Part shown: positions 11,541 to 13,000 of the stretch, piece after piece
Layout: the number at the start of each line of letters is the position of its first letter
Numbering within the stretch: position 1 is the stretch's first letter
NCBI GenBank assembly: GCA_016840245.1
Contig: JAEOST010000251.1
Location: forward strand, 1 to 13,000
From: Candidatus Thorarchaeota archaeon
Lineage (GTDB): Archaea; Asgardarchaeota; Thorarchaeia; Thorarchaeales; Thorarchaeaceae
Direction of reading: 5' to 3'
Length of the DNA stretch: 13,000 nucleotides
The notes under the pieces: model-generated
What the model was told of the DNA's origin: nothing
The model's input: the letters and a program-made list of their open reading frames with translations, nothing else
The model's database searches: none
Translations under genes and position numbers: made by a program

Positions 11541-12881
11541 TCATGCATTACGTCTCTTCATGAGAATGACAAGCAGGACCATTGCGACTCCCACACCAGC
11601 TGTTAGACCCACTAGGAGGACTGGCTCCACGGGTACTCCTATGGTCGTTGTTGTAGTGCTTGATGTGGATGAGTATTCCATAGTATCGAATTCATGAACA
11701 TATTTCTGGAGCAGTCTTGTGATATTGTAGGCTGCACCTCTTGCATCATCATGACCCTGATTCACGAGCGTGATTACGGCGTAGGGTACTGTTGTGTTGC
11801 CGCCGATGATTGCATATGCCTTTGCGTGGAAACCGTAGATGTCCCCCTCTGTTCCTCCCCATCCATCCCAGTTCACTAAGCCGCCATCACCTGTCACCCA
11901 GGATGCCTGTAGTTGATGCATGAGTGTTACTGTGTCCTCTTCGATGATTCTCACACCGTCTGACTCACCCTGGTGCATGTGGATTTGGATATACCTCGCC
12001 AAATCGTAGACATTGGACCGAACTGCTCCTGAACCATATCCCATGTAATTGTAATGAGGATACGCCTTGTTGCCAGTCGAGTTTGGATCAATTTCCATCA
12101 TGTATTCATAGGGTAGTGCCAACTGGGACTCATCAAAGCCTGTGAAGTTATACCCTGAGCAGTCCATATCCAATGGATCGAAGATATTCTCTTGAACATA
12201 CTCCCAGATGGGCTTTCCAGCGACCAAATTTACGATGTACGATAGAACATTGTAACCCATGTTTGAATAGTGTCGATTTGTGCCTGGTTCATGTTGTGTC
12301 CAGCTCTCCTCGACATAGAGTGAACCATTGGGAGTAAGATGTTCTCCTATCCAGTCAGGGTACGGCAACCAATCGAATGGGTTCTCTATTTCTATTCTCA
12401 TCAAAGCATCTTCGCCCATCCCCCATATGTACAACTCCGTGTCCTTGGCGAGTCCTGATGTATGGAGGAGTAGCATTCTGATGGTGATAGGAGTCTCATT
12501 GTAATCGGGATGTCTCAGTGAAAATGGTAGGTAGTTGTTGACATCATCATCCAATTCAATGAGTCCCTGTTCATACAGCTGGAACACTGCTGTTCCTGTG
12601 ATTGTCTTGGTCACAGACCCTGTCATATAGATGGTTTCAAGCTCTGACTGTTCACCATACCCCTTTGCCCAGATTATCGAGTCATTTCTAACAACTGCTA
12701 CTGCGACAGATGGTATGTATTGTTCTGTCATGATCTCTTGGACTTGATTATCAATCTGGGGAATGAATGGTGGCAATGGAGGTGTGTCTGTTGAACCGTC
12801 TACCATCACATAGCTAGACATACCTCCAAGAAGCAATGTTAGAACAACCACTAAGACAAGTGACCTGGGTAGTCCAACCAT
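11541..12881 (-). CDS. Membrane-anchored serine beta-lactamase-like hydrolase (class C/PBP4*-like)
   Basis: A 446-residue exported protein: signal peptide about 1-27, serine hydrolase domain about 38-398, a Ser/Thr-rich stalk (about 402-414), and a C-terminal membrane helix about 419-440 ending in KRRNA. The domain is of the beta-lactamase/PF00144 type: SxxK motif GSVTK (Ser89, Lys92), LLLHTSGL (137-144), and the Tyr-x-Asn motif HYSNMGYN with Tyr205 and Asn207. The third motif, usually HxG or KTG, reads DGWGGTEGDIYGFH (339-352), with Trp where His/Lys is common. The active site faces outside the cell. In archaea without peptidoglycan, a peptidase or esterase role is likelier than beta-lactam hydrolysis. 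A TATA-like TAATAAT (12917-12923) and GAGTGA 6 nt before the ATG support the start. It lies upstream of the nitroreductase gene on the same strand. Confidence 0.85.
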   Translation of the reverse strand: MVGLPRSLVLVVVLTLLLGGMSSYVMVDGSTDTPPLPPFIPQIDNQVQEIMTEQYIPSVAVAVVRNDSIIWAKGYGEQSELETIYMTGSVTKTITGTAVFQLYEQGLIELDDDVNNYLPFSLRHPDYNETPITIRMLLLHTSGLAKDTELYIWGMGEDALMRIEIENPFDWLPYPDWIGEHLTPNGSLYVEESWTQHEPGTNRHYSNMGYNVLSYIVNLVAGKPIWEYVQENIFDPLDMDCSGYNFTGFDESQLALPYEYMMEIDPNSTGNKAYPHYNYMGYGSGAVRSNVYDLARYIQIHMHQGESDGVRIIEEDTVTLMHQLQASWVTGDGGLVNWDGWGGTEGDIYGFHAKAYAIIGGNTTVPYAVITLVNQGHDDARGAAYNITRLLQKYVHEFDTMEYSSTSSTTTTTIGVPVEPVLLVGLTAGVGVAMVLLVILMKRRNA

Positions 12882-13000
12882 GCGAATTCACTCAATCCCA
12901 GAGGTTTGAATGGTTGATTATTACCCTTTGTTTCTACGTAAGCCAATCTTGAGTTAGTAATGAGTGATGTTGAGGAATGAAGAGTGAGAGAATTCTAACA
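12882..13000. other. Upstream region of the serine hydrolase; window end
   Basis: 119 bp without a gene. It holds the TATA-like TAATAAT (12917-12923, minus strand), which would start transcription near 12893, and the ribosome site GAGTGA (12888-12893). Nothing else is recognised to the end of the window; the neighbouring gene, if any, starts beyond it. Confidence 0.45.

Noticed and set aside
1..13000. CRISPR array, tRNA, rRNA, IS element or prophage
   Set aside because: No regularly spaced repeats, no clover-leaf or rRNA-like sequence, and no transposase, integrase or phage structural protein was seen on either strand.

Overview
The window looks like ordinary chromosome from an archaeon, most likely an Asgard archaeon of the Thorarchaeota type. 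Seen directly: TATA-like boxes about 27 bp before several start codons that have no Shine-Dalgarno sequence (leaderless promoters); GGAGG/AGGTGA-type ribosome sites before other genes; some TTG and GTG starts; and two exported proteins that end in a single membrane helix followed by a short basic tail. The lineage is an inference from this style and gene mix, since no rRNA or other marker gene is present. There is no sign of phage, IS element, CRISPR, tRNA or rRNA.

Layout, left to right. (1) Bases 1-1530, plus strand: the 3' part of an ACMSD-type amidohydrolase cut by the window edge, a YwbE-like small protein, and a 4-oxalocrotonate-tautomerase-like protein. The last two have their own leaderless promoters. 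(2) Bases 1610-2319, minus strand: a two-gene cassette of a small two-helix membrane protein and a ribbon-helix-helix (RHH) protein with an unfamiliar C-terminal part. It sits under a promoter studded with GGTGAY half-sites. A SAM-dependent methyltransferase diverges from it at 2516. (3) Bases 3298-6823, minus strand: a large exported, membrane-anchored beta-propeller protein and a 501-residue TPR protein. (4) Bases 7103-9122: a winged-helix regulator (minus) divergent from an alpha/beta hydrolase (plus), with an 11-bp perfect inverted repeat in the shared promoter, then a convergent SnoaL-like protein. (5) Bases 9254-12881: a DUF362 protein (plus), then on the minus strand a six-repeat TPR protein, a nitroreductase and a membrane-anchored serine beta-lactamase-like hydrolase.

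How the genes relate. Most are monocistronic and the strand changes often, so this is a run of independent housekeeping and accessory genes rather than one pathway. The two best-supported functional units are the RHH/membrane-protein cassette, probably self-regulated through the GGTGAY array, and the wHTH regulator/hydrolase pair sharing the 7685-7724 operator. The propeller and serine hydrolase would act outside the cytoplasmic membrane. I found no clear new defence or mobile system. The strongest candidates for something undescribed are the RHH cassette with its operator array and the two symmetric promoter elements.
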